Made by a program: the position numbers and the translations under genes
Part shown: positions 47,102 through 60,572 of the stretch, piece by piece
Layout of the letters: every line of letters begins with the position of its first letter
Position numbering within the stretch: position 1 is the first letter of the stretch
NCBI GenBank assembly: GCA_026413185.1
Contig: CM048649.1
Location: 74,753,447 to 74,817,446 of the forward strand
Direction of reading: 5' to 3'
Source: Pueraria montana var. lobata
Taxonomy: Eukaryota; Streptophyta; Magnoliopsida; Fabales; Fabaceae
Length of the DNA: 64,000 nt
Notes under the pieces: generated by a model
Told to the model about the DNA's origin: nothing
Databases searched by the model: none
Seen by the model: the letters and a program-made list of their open reading frames with translations, nothing else

Positions 47102-48653
47102 TAAATTACTAATTTCATCCTTAATGGTTTAAATATACTTTATGTTTGAATGGGTCTATTTTTTTTTTTTTAAATGGGTCTATTTTTTTTTTTTTAGGGC
47201 AAGAATAGGTCTTATTTGCCTTAGAGATGACAGAAAATGGTTTCTGTTGAGAAAATCATTATTCAATAATTCTAGCAAAGACAAAAACAAAAGGAAAAGT
47301 CACGATTATGAGATTCACAATCATACTATTTGTTGGGAAGAATCACGGAATCAAGGGTAAAAGCCGAATGATTTACCTGTTACAATTGGTTGCTAGCAAA
47401 AAATATACTCAACTCTATCACTTTCAGTGATGCATCATTGATTTGCTACAGTCATCCACTCAATCATATATCGCAACCACTTTTGCTTTTGTTGGTACTA
47501 TAAACTACTATAGTAATAGTAATAATATATACTGTAGGCTCTGCATCCATAATTTCTCATTATTTACATGGATTTCGATTTCGTACCAAGTCTTAGATAT
47601 GGATAGAAATTAGTCTAGTTCTCCAATGTGGGGAAGAGATACAGAAAATTACAGATCTCACGGGCTATTCCATAAATTGGCAAGTGCTGTGCTAAAAGGG
47701 CAAATAATAAAAGCGTCCGAAAGAAAGAGCTTTTATAACAACAATTTACAAAAGCAACAGCTAAAATTTCTTTGGGTCGGGATGCCATGCACAACCACAT
47801 ACCATCAAATAATTACTTATTATTTTTTAGTTTGCATATTTAAAAATTTATACCAATGAAAGCGGAATATCCCCGATTTTGCTGATGATTAATCAGCATC
47901 AAAGAACCTAGTTGACCATTTTAGTGAGATGTTCCCTTCCAACCGTATTTTTTTCAGCATCTAGCTTATTACCTTTAGTATTTTTTCTCCTAACTAAATT
48001 TTTTTCATCCAGACCTTACTTAAGGAGACTGGATCCAGTTCCATTCAAATCAATTACTTGTTGATAACTTCCATTTATTTTAAAGTTAAAAGATTAGTTC
48101 AATTAATTAAACAGAGTGTGTGAGTTGTTGTAAACCCATTGATATCGTGTTCGATTCTCATGGATAAAAAAAAATTAATTTCACACTTTTTAATTAAAAA
48201 CGGACAGGAGATATATTATTAGCTTTTATTTATTTTCAAGTTATGATCCCTGCTTCCTTTTTCCACCGAAAAAAAAAGAGATATATTATTCATATGATTT
48301 TTTATAATATTTTAAAAATACCTTTTTATTTTTTCATCAAATTAATTGTCACATTTAATATTTATTTTTCTTTTCTTACTATCTTTTCCTTTATTAGATA
48401 AAAATTATACAAAAAATTGTATTAACAAATTTTCTCTATAAAATTCCAACTCAGTATCCGTGTGGGATAGTCCTTGCTCGATGCACGAATAACAGGAAAG
48501 ATTATAATCCCAAGCAGCACTGCAGCAGTACTATTAAGAAAAAAAACGTCATTCTCATACTTAAACTGTTGTACTGTTTTTGTACCTTTTTTTTTTTTTT
48601 TTATCGAAAAAGAGGGAGAAAGAAAAAGAAAAATTCTATATCTCTTTTTAGTA
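47102..48653. other. Intergenic
   Basis: No supported gene. Poly-T tracts duplicated as 'aatgggtctatttttttttt' occur at 47150-47195. Short ORFs here lack recognisable features. Confidence 0.4.
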
Positions 48654-48662
48654 TTAAAGATA

Positions 48663-49307
48663 GGTTTAATTACTAATTTGATCCCCAAATTATTTAAAAA
48701 GAGTCAATTTGGTTTTTAAATTTCTAAAAGTTTCAATTTGGTCTTCAAATTTTAAAAAATGCTTCAATTAGGTCCTTACAGTCAAATTAAAACTAACATC
48801 GCTAATACGAGAATACTGACGATTTTCATTTGTAAATAGTGGCGGTTTTTAGCTGCCACTATATTTATTATTACTTTTAAAAAAAATACAAGAATTCTGT
48901 CGGTTTTCATTTGCGAATAGTGGCGAATTTTAGCTGCCACTATATTTATTATTTTTTTAAAAAAAAATTCACATCCATCCATCGTTCATCCATCTTTCCA
49001 GAGTTTTTTTAAAAATAATAATAAATATAGTGGCAGCTAAAAACCCCAACTGTTCACAAATGAAAACTGTTAGAATTCCAGAATTTTTTTTAAAAGTAAT
49101 AATAAATATAGTGGCGGCTAAAAACCGCCACTATTTGCAAATGAAAATCGTCAGTATTCTCGTATTAACGGTGTTAGTTTTAATTTGACGGTAAAGACCT
49201 AATTGAAGCATTTTTAAAAATTTGAAGACCAAATTAAAACTTTTTGAAATTTAGGGATCAAATTGACTCTTTTTAAATAATTTGGAGACCAAATTGGTAA
49301 TTAAGCC
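48663..49307. mobile_element. Mutator-type foldback with duplicated internal hairpins
   Basis: Ends GGTTTAATTACTAATTTG and, complemented, GGCTTAATTACCAATTTG; perfect 9-bp target duplication TTAAAGATA (48654-48662 and 49308-49316). Each arm holds two copies of an approximately 80-bp module containing 'tagtggcggtttttagctgc', which can itself fold (GTGGCGG with CTGCCAC). The total is a 645-bp near-perfect hairpin with no ORF. Confidence 0.92.
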
Positions 49308-49370
49308 TTAAAGATAAGTAAGTCTGCACATAGAAAACTAAATTATAAAAATGAAACTTAAAAAAATAAA

Positions 49371-49614
49371 GTTTAATTATTTATTTAGTCTATATACTTG
49401 TACAATTTTTACATTTTAATTTTTATATTTAGAAACTACTATTTATTTTTTAGTTTTTACACACACATTTTTTAATATATTTTTAATCCATTTTAGTCTC
49501 TACACAAAACAATTAAAAAAATGTATGTGTAAAAATTAAAATGAGTTAATTTTAGGTATAAGAACTAAAACGTAAAAATTGTACAAATATAGAAATTAAA
49601 TGAGTAATCAAACC
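49371..49614. mobile_element. Foldback MITE with 10-bp target duplication
   Basis: GTTTAATTATTTATTTAG pairs with the complement of TAAATGAGTAATCAAACC. Flanks are AAAAAATAAA at 49361-49370 and 49615-49624. The arms pair across 'tatacttgtacaatttttac' and 'gtaaaaattgtacaaata'. Confidence 0.85.
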
Positions 49615-49624
49615 AAAAAATAAA

Positions 49625-52380
49625 AATAAACACACCTTTTATTTCCAAAAGAAAAATAGAATATGTCGTGTCTTTAAGAGAAAAAATGGCTCTCCCTTTC
49701 AGTGTGCATATTCAAGTAAATGTAAATGCACCCTTCACAGCAAGCCAATTTAGTGCAAAAGGGAAAGGAAACAAGCGAAGCAGAAGCAGATTGTATGCTT
49801 GTGCTTATTTTATTTGCTTCCAAATCATAACAGCTAACCATGATATACCATATCCCATAGAAGCTTACAGAATTATGGACCCAACTTCACCTCCCCATAC
49901 TGGTGAGATATAAATTAAAGTCATGTGTAATTCAATAATGTCCAATGGACATTATTTGAGTCGTATACCTTAAAGTTACTTGAGTTGATACATGATTACG
50001 GAGTCTTGCTACAGAACCAGCATTTTTTTAACCCTTCGTGTCGTGTCTGTATCTGAATGTATGATTGTGTATAAAGAAATAGATGCGTTTTCATGTACAT
50101 CTATCTACACTGTGACCTAAAGACGGTAAAACGTCTAGTTGATTGTCACACACACACTGCCAAATGCCAATGGCAAAAGGTTTTTGGCCCTTCACCCAAC
50201 TCCACCCCCCACCATCTACGCGTACCCAAGTGATCAACACATCCAAATTTGATCATGTATTCATGTTGTTGAAATTCTCGTGTCATATACTACTACAGAA
50301 CAACCCACTTGGGCTTAGCTGTGATATTTGAGTAGAGTACTAGGTTCAAATGGTTATCGGGATGCAAAAAATTGAACAAGACAGGAAAGTGATTGACTCA
50401 ATGTTTTGTTGATAATGCATGTTATCAATCTTATCACTACTAATAATATGCAATTTCTTAAAAGGATGAATGTATTGGGCTGTTGACTTGATTCAGTTAT
50501 GAGCTCTTGAATTCAAATTGTAGATATCTTGGGATAATTTACACATATGTAACAAGCTGAATGCAAATGCTTCAACTTGTAGATTTTGATTGTGATTAAT
50601 TTATCTTTTAGTTTATGTTAGATAATATTAGTTTATTTATTTTTTATAATAATTTATCTTTTAGATAGTTCAATAATACAGATTTCTCCGCACAGTTTTA
50701 TCTCCTTTACAGTCCTGCAGAATAATTACTCTTAATAGTCGACTCCAATTTTTTCAGGTAGAGAAATTGAAGTAAAGGATGACCATCAAAGTTGGTATGT
50801 CCAATGAAAATTATTTATGCACGGTGGTGGTGTGGTTACTTTTACTTAAGCATTCGTTCTGTGGTATAATTTAAGAGTAATAATATATAAGCACACTCAT
50901 ATATCAAATATCTTATTAACAATTATCATTTTTCTTCTTATCACGTTATATTATTTATTATACCTATATTTCTTCCTTTTCTCTATTTTTTCACTCAAAT
51001 AAGTGTTAAATAACACTCGGGTGTCCATGAATTATTTTACATAATTTAAATGTGCTGAGCCTGTGCTGCTTTTAATCATGCACCTAGCTCATCTGCCGAC
51101 ACTCATCGCTCCAAAGTATATTAAGTAAAAACAAGTAAAGACAAACACAAGTCATATCTGCATATTATAAAGACTGCGTTATCTTATCTTAAAAAATGTC
51201 TACTTAGACCAGGACACTCGCTTCTCTATTCACTGTCTATGTCATTAGTTTAGAGTTTAACAGATATCGCAGAAATTTCTATTCTTAATTTTAATCCATA
51301 TTATTCAAAGTGAGGTGGCACTAAAGTTTTTCACCCAAATTACACGGAATGTTTCTTGACGGGTAGCTTGCAATTTATCCTTCTTTTTTTTTCCCGATGT
51401 ATAAGAGATCATTCGTTCATCCATAATTCATGATCAAAGTATGATAGGACATTTTAGAGAGCCGGGGAGTGGGGATGGACAAATTTTTCACCTCTATTGA
51501 TTAATGCATCAAAAGATTTCTCTTTGATCTAAACACAAAGGAAATTCTTTTTTTCCGCAGCCGAAAACAAGATCAAACTAAGAACATGCTGCACAGGCAA
51601 AACCGAGTCAGATGCCACACCCAAAACAAAAAATAAATCAATTAAGATGATTACATGTGTTATACAAATTTTAAATAATTATGGAAACAGAACAGTTGAT
51701 TTTCAAATTAGCACAAGTAAAACAAGGAATCTGTCCATTTCGGTTGGTGTTAAAAGTTTACACGCCTTATTTATTTAGCATTTATTTTTACAAGCTATAT
51801 TGAATTTATGCCAAAACCATCACAGCCAGAGTTCTAGGTGGAACAATATGTAAATTATTATTAATTTTTTCAAAAACTCTTGTAAAAATCTACTAAATTT
51901 AAGTCAAAATAAACTAATTCAATCTAGTACTCCGTAGTTAGCAATATGAAAAGAGAAAAAATTGAGCAAATTGCGAGAAACATTACTCGTTACTGTGGTC
52001 AAGCTCGCAGAGTTCCAATACACAGCACTGAAGCAGGACCATTTGGTTTCCTTCTCTTATGCAAACACAATCCACCTTAAAAATTTCACTCAGGTACTCA
52101 AGTCTCAACCTCCTAAATTTACATCACTATTACGGTACCTAAATGATGAGACAAGTGAACATTGAACTAAAAGATCATGCAGCGAAATATTCCCAAAACA
52201 TAAACACAAGTCGATGATGTTGATGCAACACGAGTTTTCCAATAAATACACATCGACTAAAGCATAAACTATTCTCTAGCAAAGTTCCAAAGTGAAAAAC
52301 ACAATCACTTGACTAATCTCCGGTCTATTATATTTGCATTAGTTCCCGAATTGCCACCATCAAAAAGGCCTCAATATGTA
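49625..52380. other. Intergenic, 3' side of PFP-beta
   Basis: No gene supported; short ORFs at 49668-49913, 50143-50331 and 51962-52165 show no domain. The last few hundred bases before 52381 should contain the PFP-beta 3' UTR. Confidence 0.5.
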
Positions 52381-55300
52381 TTAAGCTTGTGCACCAAGCT
52401 CCAAGAGTAAAGTGTGACTAATTGCATCGGATCCTGGGCCAGTGAATTGAATTGGACCTACAGTAAAGATCATGATCATCATCATGAGCGTTACTCCAGT
52501 TCAACATTAAAAGAAATTCCAACTTATATTTGATTTCTAGATAACATAAACGACAACACAATTTAAAAACTAAAGAAAGGAGCATGACTTAGGTGCAGAC
52601 AGAAGAAACAAGGAGTGCAGGAACAGTCAATGCATACCTGGACTGATGTAGCGATTTTTTAGGGCCCACTCATCCCTCAAGGAGGCAAACTTTTTGAAGG
52701 GTGCCCCTGAAAATTCAACATGAAATGTAGTCGATCAGTATCCAAGATAATTAGAGCAGATATTATAACAACAATCATAATAGTATCTTATATAGCAAAT
52801 CCTTATTTATAAAGTACTGAAAATCTGCATCCATGAACTTGAAGGTTGAGCAACCAAGCATGTCATGGTGATTAATATGACAAGGTAAAAATTATGGACC
52901 CATAAAAGAAAATACTTTTCCCTCCCCTTCATTTCATTGATATCCTTCCATGCGGGTGCAAAATATAATAGATGAATATATATACCTTCAAGCTCCACCA
53001 TTGCCTTCTTGATCACAGGCTTGAATTTACCTATAAAGAAAATCACACAATTCATTAACAGCAGAATATCAGAGAAAGTGCATTCAAATAAATGAAATGT
53101 ACACAAATTCTCTGCAATTTTAACATTACTAGGTGTGTAAAAAGAAACAAATCCTTGTGATTGATAGTCCAGAAAATGTATATAAAAAATATTTCTAATT
53201 TAAAATACATTAGTAAGGAATACCAGCTGCAAAACATTTGGGTATAAACATGGATCTAAGTTTTGTAACAACATGGAGACAAAATGTCATGTAATGAATA
53301 AAAATTCACAAAATAGGTATTGGGGGGCAAAGCAAAATCTCCAATAGATCACAATGCATACCATGTCTCCTCTCCACGTCCATCAGTGAAGTGAGTGCAG
53401 TTCCACCAACAGTCCATTCTTCTACAGGAGCACACAAATTACCAACCTGATCAAAATATCATAGCAAATCCAAAAATTGAGTTGATGGCCCCAGTATTAC
53501 CAAACATTTTCAACCACAATCAATCATTAAAACCAATCTAGAAGAAAGATTTAATTTGATGAATAGAAGATAATGAGAAGAGCATTGGCACAAACCGATG
53601 ATATTAATCCAGTCTTCCCACTCTGAAGGAGGGCTGCAGCACCATAACCCAATGCATAGCAGTAAGTAGAATCAAAATTAGTTGGCAAGCCACATCTCCC
53701 TTCATAGCTGCATATTTTAAAACAGTACAGGTAACTACAAACTCTAACCAAAGATAGTGATACCATTTGCAAATGTATGGTCAAAAGAATTTTTTTTAAT
53801 CCAGGTTAAAGGTAAATCATAAAGCAAGACCATAGGACCTCTTCTTATTTTTCTGTCTCATAGCAAAATTCATATTATCAAACCTTGCAACTCCAAGAAT
53901 GACATCTAAATTAGACGGAGTACCCGAAAAAGTGGGACTGCCCCCTAAATCCGCCTTTATATGTGCCTTGTTGCTTTCTCTTCTCCAACTCAGTTTCAAC
54001 CATTTGAATAAACATTTTCTCTGTTTCTATCTTGGCAACCTAAATGGAAATATATACCATGAGGCTTAGTCAAATTGCATTACAGGGCAAGATAAACACA
54101 GCAAGCATAGCACTATAACACCATTAAGCACCTGAACATTTCCATGCGGATCTCTTTCAAGCATTAATTGTTCTTGAATTGCTTTAGGTAAAAATTCAAA
54201 AAGCTTTAATGACTGATCAGTGAGTTTCTTCTTCCATAACCCTCCCTCATCCACAGTATCATGGGCCAGAATTTCATTGAGTTCTGCAATAAGGTGTTGG
54301 ACCTGCAAACAAAAAGAATATAAAAGTGACCATCATTAAAATGCATTTCCATATTGATTGTGCATGAGCAGATGCCAAAACATCATATGGGGAGAAAAAA
54401 ACTATCTACGACTACTCGACTAGTGATAGCTACCTCGGGAATGAAATCAATTAGACCTTCAGGGATAAGAATGACCCCATAGTTATAATTATCCTCAGCT
54501 CTTTTAGAAATGATATCAACAATGTAGTCAGTGACATCCTTCAGTGTCATCTTCTTGGCAGCAACCTGAAATAAGATATTTACACGCCAATCAAATTTTT
54601 AATAGAGAGCCCTGACATGTCACTGAATATAAGAAAAATAGAACAAGATAATGCATCGTAGTTACTTTAGCCTCTGCTAAATATTCCATCAGCCCTTCAG
54701 TATTTCCATATCATCGTTAGGCATTTTTATATCGAAGTGATTATAGGGGCCCTTGTGCAAGCAAAGTTTTGGATTATGTTGGGTAAACAACTTAATTAAA
54801 TGCTTATTGAATAAGTACTTATCATGTAAGCATTTATGTATAAGTTGTTTCTGTAATCAAAGAGGAACTATTTTTATACAAGATGTAAGTTATTTTCGCA
54901 AGTTATCCTAAAGAACTTGTTCAATTAAGTTGAAAACAATTTATGGAAATATCATAAACTATTCTTATAAGCTCTCCCAAACATTTACACAAATACGTGT
55001 TATTAAGGTAAGCTCAAATAAACTGTAAATAAGTTCTTTCAAACACTCCGTATGTTTTCATTTAATTATACTTCTTAGGTGACAAAGTTGTGTCAAACAG
55101 TGATTTTTGTTTCAACTTTAAATTAATATCACAAAATTCAGGAGCAGTGGACAGCCAATTAACAAACTTCAGTCACAAGATCACTATGGATGCATTTTAT
55201 CTTGATTTCGTCAACCCCTAAACTGATCAAACACTAGATAAAATTATCAGATTTATGACAAACCTCTTCTCCAATAATAGTAATGTTTGGATGAGTTTGC

Positions 55301-58300
55301 AAAGCACATTCCAATGTAATGTGTGAAGCTGCACGTCCCATAAGCCGAACAACTGCAGACAAGTGGTCGTATCTTACCCATTGTTCGAAACTCAGTAGAA
55401 TAACAATGAACAGGTAACACACACACACAGTGAGAGGAAAAATCTGAAGCTTCATTTTGTATTCATGGACTTGTCGATGACTCAATAAAATGTCATGAAA
55501 GTAAATGAACCTTTCAACAAGAGTAAACCATGTGCACATATACAATTCAAGAGAATCCGAAGTAGAATAATCATAAAGCAAGAGATATGTTGACAATGCA
55601 AGGAAGATGCAGGAACAAGGCATTTCTATCTTAAAAGTCAGATGGGTGAAGAAGATATCATATAAACATGTTATTTGAGTCGAAAAGATGGCAGAAGCAG
55701 CAAATATTGACCCTTTAAGCATTAGAGCATATTTTTATTGTCACGATAATTGAATTTGCAATTATAGAACAAAAAAAAAATTGAAACTGACTTCAGATTT
55801 TCACATCAGAATCAGAACGGGTGATACTGGTAACCAAAGTGCAATGTGTAAAGCTTAAAAGATTAAGTGGTCCATTTGTAAGAAATGGGAAGCAAATGAG
55901 TAGCAACAGCAATCAATATCTGAATGTCCTAAGTGAAGCATTAAAGATTGGTCAGCGTAACTCAGCAAAGCATCCAATCTATAATTGCTATAGTTCTAAA
56001 GAGTTTCCAGCTTTCAGATACTTACAATGGTAATATTTTCCAGTTGATCGAGCATCTATCATAACATTGCCAATCATTTCTGCATATATCTACATTAAAT
56101 TAAAATAAAAAGAGAACTAGGTCAGACTATGCAAGCATGCAACATATAATCCGAAAGGGGAAAGCTGAATAATATGCATTTTAAATCATTATTTAGAGCA
56201 TTTATGGCAATGGGGTTTCTAAATAGCATAAGGCTATTTATCACTAATAAACCAAGCAGATGACACACCATATGATACAAGAAAAAGGAAAAGCGGCATT
56301 GATGGAACATACAATTATGTGCAAAATCCAAGGTTAAAGAAAAAATATTCTATGAAAAATGTTGACTGCATTGCTGGAGAAAATGCAATGCATCCGATTC
56401 TCTCAAAAGCTCCCTGATTATATACTAGGATATTCCCATTATTAACCACAATTTGGGCTTAGCAAATTATTGGTGTTGCAAAGATAAATTTGCATTTTTA
56501 CATGTTACAATAATGTAAAAGATTAGACCAATACATAATTATAACTGCACAGCAAAGACTGACTACATAGCTTCATTCACCTTGCATGCTGTATCAAACC
56601 CAAAACTTGTGGGAACTTCTTTGCATTTCAAATCACCATCAATGGTTTTTGGGCACCCAATCACACGAGTTTTCATATTTTTACTCCTGTATAATCCAAA
56701 ATAAACAAACAATAGTTAAAGAAACAGGAACAGTTGCATATTTATGAAAGGTAATTTTTTCTCTCATGTATATGCCAAACAAAATTATACAACAGATGGA
56801 CAGCTAAAAGGCCACTGAAGGTAAATCATAAACTAACAAGCAAAAACAATTGCACTAACAATTTTTTTGTTCCTAGACAAGGACAGATCCAGGGGGGAAA
56901 AAAATCTAAGAGGGTTGAAGACCCAAACATGCCTAATTGCATTGACTAAAAGTCAAAACAATGGACCTGAATGCTAAAGACTACTACATGCACGACTTTA
57001 GAAAAAATAAAAATTTGGGGGGATCCCTGTTCCTGGATGCAGATCATGCCAAAATTAAAATTCCAATCATAGAAACCTGAAATGCTCAGCAAGGAGGCAT
57101 GCATTTGTGTTTGAGTCATCTCCACCAATAACAACAAGGCCGTCCAAGTCTAGCTTCTGCACTGTTTCTTCAGCTTGTTTAAACTGAACATGTAAAATAA
57201 ATTACTCCCCATACTTGAAGAAGATGTATAAGAGTTCAACTGAACAATCTATATAGCAAAGCAGCAGACAAATAGGCTAACCTGCTCTGGAGTTTCAATC
57301 TTGTCCCTCCCACTGCGAATCATGTCAAAACCACCCTACCAACAGAAAATATTCCTATTAGGTGTCACAATCTCATGATAATTATTTCTAGGGAAAAATA
57401 GAAACAACAGCAGGACACCTCGATTGAAAATATTTACATGCATGAGCCACCAATAGAAGGCATGTCAAATGCATCAAGTTTACAGCATGACATTCAGAAG
57501 TCAAGAAATAGAAACAACATGACGGTGAAAGGAAAATATTTATTCCACACAACCTTGTTCGAAAAAACAAAGGAATATGAGAAGAATAAATTTTCATACG
57601 AACAATGAAATTAAAAAAAAAAAATAGTAATATTGTGTCAAACTACATTTATAGGAAGTTGTAAATAGGAAAATAAACCTGATTTCTATAAGGATAAATA
57701 TAGTCTGAGGTGAGTTCAACGTATTTGCACTTCATGATGCCAGCTGGACCACCCCTGAAACCATACAATGTGCTTCCTGCTGATCGCTCTTGCAGGTAAT
57801 CTAAAACCAAAATCAAACGTCCAAATTGAAACCTAGACAACACACTGATTCAATTGAATTGAATTGAAAATTATCCTTTACCGAAGATTCCAGAAATGAC
57901 ATTGTGACCGCCGGGAGCCTGACCACCGGACAGAACCACGCCAATCTTCAGCTTCTGGTTTGCATGCGGCGCGTGGGAATCACTCGCCACCAAAGCCGCC
58001 GACGGTTGCCCGAACAGATTCGGAAACAGCTTCGCGATCTCCTCTGCGAAAAAAAAAAAAGAGAGAAGATCTTAAAATTAGATGGAACTCGAATTGTTGA
58101 CAGAAAATTGAAGTAGCGAATGGAAGGGAGAGAGACCAGGGTTGCCGGCGGCGGAGCTTTGGGGACCGTCGACGATGGTGAAAGGGTTTTTGAGAACGGA
58201 GGGGAGAGGGAGGTCGTGGTCGATGCGGCTGTTTTGGACCTCGCTGTAGACGGCGGCGAATCGGCCGGTGACGGAAGGAGGTGTGACTCTGCCGCCGGAG

Positions 58301-58332
58301 AAGCCACCGTTGATTGCGAAAGACGGCGCCAT
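52381..58332 (-). CDS. PFP-BETA: Pyrophosphate--fructose 6-phosphate 1-phosphotransferase, beta (catalytic) subunit
   Basis: Cytosolic enzyme that reversibly phosphorylates fructose 6-phosphate with PPi, activated by fructose 2,6-bisphosphate; beta is the catalytic partner of alpha. Sixteen exons (minus): 58137-58332, 57882-58043, 57679-57800, 57282-57335, 57077-57183, 56581-56686, 56026-56089, 55264-55352, 54434-54565, 54132-54302, 53924-54039, 53596-53707, 53362-53446, 52986-53030, 52638-52706, 52381-52457. All have GT-AG borders and a continuous frame of 568 aa, the usual length. Motifs: VVLSGGQAPGGHN (about 101-113), GGDDSNTNA (198-206), catalytic PKTIDGDL (226-233), MGRAASH (275-281), IPEGLIDF, YEGRCGLPTNFDSTYCYALG. 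It ends ISPGPIQFTGPG...LELGAQA. No residue loss is seen. The start MAPSFAINGG is the first Met. Confidence 0.97.
56876..57040. mobile_element. Degraded hAT-like MITE in a PFP-beta intron
   Basis: 'aggacagatccagggggg' on the left pairs with 'ggggggatccctgttcct' on the right. It lies between the exons ending at 57077 and starting at 56686. The 'cagatccagg' type end recurs at 59684. Confidence 0.5.
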
Positions 58333-59067
58333 TGGATTTTGTTTTGTTGGGGAGAGAGTGAGTCGGTGTGAAGTGGGTTGGTTACTGTGTGAAGTGAAGT
58401 GATCACTGCAAAATGCAAAATCAAGCGCTTACCTAACTTTAACTCAAAATAAATAAATAAATAAAAAAGAATAAAAATTAGGCTTACCAAACTATACTAT
58501 TATTATCGTTATCGATTTGGGTAAAAAGATGACTGGTTATCTAACTTATCTATGAGATTAGATTAGATACTTGATAGGTAACGTCATTTGGTTGGTGGAG
58601 CTGTTATGTTAATGCATACCATGAATAAAATTGTTATAGAAGGATCAGCATGGGTAATTGCGTAGTCCTTCGTCAATTCTAAATCCACGGATTTCCGGTT
58701 ACGGCGAGCATACGTGGGTTCAGACTTCAGGGCTTTTTTTTTTTTATATATATATATATAAACAAAATTAATTCTGCGCTAGTAAACTTGATTTTAGGAA
58801 AAAAATGATTTTCAATAAAATTAGTTTTAAGTGTGAAATTCGTCTTGTCAAAAAAAAAAAAGTGTGAAATTCGTAAGACAGATTTATATTTATACTGAAA
58901 AAATTACTATTATGCTTTATCATATAAGTAAAATTATTTTTTAAAACTCAATTTTTTTAATTACAATATTTTAAAAATCATTTCTTTCAAAATTAATTTT
59001 ATTAAAATGTATCTGATCTTTCATTCATAGAGGGGTTTGTTTAGTTTGCTTCTCTTGGGCTAAGAGC
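58333..59067. other. PFP-beta promoter side and intergenic DNA
   Basis: 58333-58420 is the likely leader. No convincing TATA box can be fixed. Poly-T/TA tracts at 58735-58760; 'aagtgtgaaattcgt' is duplicated at 58829 and 58860. Confidence 0.45.
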
Positions 59068-59816
59068 TGGGTTTGAGAGTTTTTTACGTAAATATACCAA
59101 AAAAATAAAATAAATACCTAACTAACTTATCTCCCAAATTATTTACACACCTAACTCAAAATACTATTCACTTTAATAAATCATGTGCCCTTTAACCGAT
59201 TTCTCTCTTAATTTATTTATTTTTTTTAAAAAACCAGCAATGAGAAATCGGTTGTACAAAAACCGATTTCTCAACATGCCTTTTATATAATTTTTTTTGT
59301 TTTAAAATTTCAGTTTTCTTTTTTCTTTAGTTTTTTTTTTGTAAATATTTTTTAAAAAATTATTCTGATAAATAATAATTATTTTTTTCTTTTTCTTTTT
59401 AAAAAAAATAAATTATTAAATTGGAATGAAACAGAATTTTGAAGGTGTTTAAAGTTTTTCATCATAATAAGTTTTTGCGATTTTTTTATTATACATATGG
59501 GGTTTTTTTGGTTTGAACAAAAGTGTATTATCATACTTTTCATATAAATGAATCCAACAGTATAACTTTGCCGACTTGAATAAGTTAAAATAAGGTTAAA
59601 AATCGTGGCCGAAAACTTAAAAAAATCAAAATCAGCACTTTAACAACTTCTTGAGGGTCATTTTTTACATTCTTTTGCTCAGGGACGGATCCAGGAAACC
59701 ATCAAAGGGGGAGCTAGAATATTTTTTTGTACTTTAATTATTTAAATATTTAATTTTTAAAAATAAATATATAAAATTATTTATTAGTTTTACGCGTGAA
59801 AATAAAATTGATTTTT

Positions 59817-60102
59817 GGCTTAAATACCTTTTTAGTCCTTGCAATTTAAGACTTTTTTGCTTTTCGTCCTTGCAAAATATTTTTTTTGGTTTTGGCCCTT
59901 GCAAATTATGTTTGTTTTATTTTTCGTCCTTAAAGTGGTTTAAATAACACTTTTTTTTACTGTTCAAAGAGCTATCTAAACTGTTTTAAAGACGAAAAAC
60001 AAAACAAATATAATTTGCAAAGACTAAAACCAAAAAAAAAAATTTGCAAGGACAAAAAACAAAAAAACGCTAAATTGCAAGGACTAAAAACATATTTAAA
60101 CC
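59817..60102. mobile_element. Nested Mutator-type MITE with 9-bp target duplication
   Basis: GGCTTAAATACCTTTTTAGT pairs with ACTAAAAACATATTTAAACC. TTGATTTTT at 59808-59816 and 60103-60111. Both arms carry 'ttcgtccttgcaaa' units and complements. Confidence 0.92.
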
Positions 60103-60512
60103 TTGATTTTTATTTCAAATGATACAAGAAAGAAACACATGTCTTAATTTGTTTCATAAGATTGTAGCTAAAAACTCTATATATTATAACTCGTATTATT
60201 TTTTTTTTCAAGTTTCAAAAGATTTTTTAGTCTTACAAGTACAATAACAATAAAAAAAAAACTCACAATAATAGTTTCACAATCAAGAAGAGGAACAAAA
60301 TCATTAGATATAATAATAACTAAAATTCATCAAATTTTATAACAATTATATATAATATATAAATATGTCTATAATATAATTAGTGTTAATAATAATTAAT
60401 GTTAATAATTAGATAGTTAAATAAATAAAGACTTATAATAATATACAAAGCATAGTTAGCCAAGACAATAACAATTGATGGAAAGTCATAAAAATGTCAT
60501 ATCAGATTTATA

Positions 60513-60517
<5 letters not shown>

Positions 60518-60570
<53 letters not shown>
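60518..60570. repeat. (AT)n microsatellite
   Basis: About 26 uninterrupted AT dinucleotides; likely highly polymorphic. Confidence 0.97.

Positions 60571-60572
<2 letters not shown>

Noticed and set aside
46881..47132. Overlapping ORFs of 83 and 63 aa
   Set aside because: Located in the GC-rich end of an LTR-like tract; no retroviral-type domain.
55234..55722. 162-aa minus ORF
   Set aside because: Read-through of PFP-beta exon 8 from upstream intron sequence; only the part at 55264-55352 is exon.
57904..58490. Antisense and alternate-frame ORFs over PFP-beta exons 1-2
   Set aside because: Shadows of the GC-rich first exons; the spliced minus-strand frame gives full-length PFP-beta.
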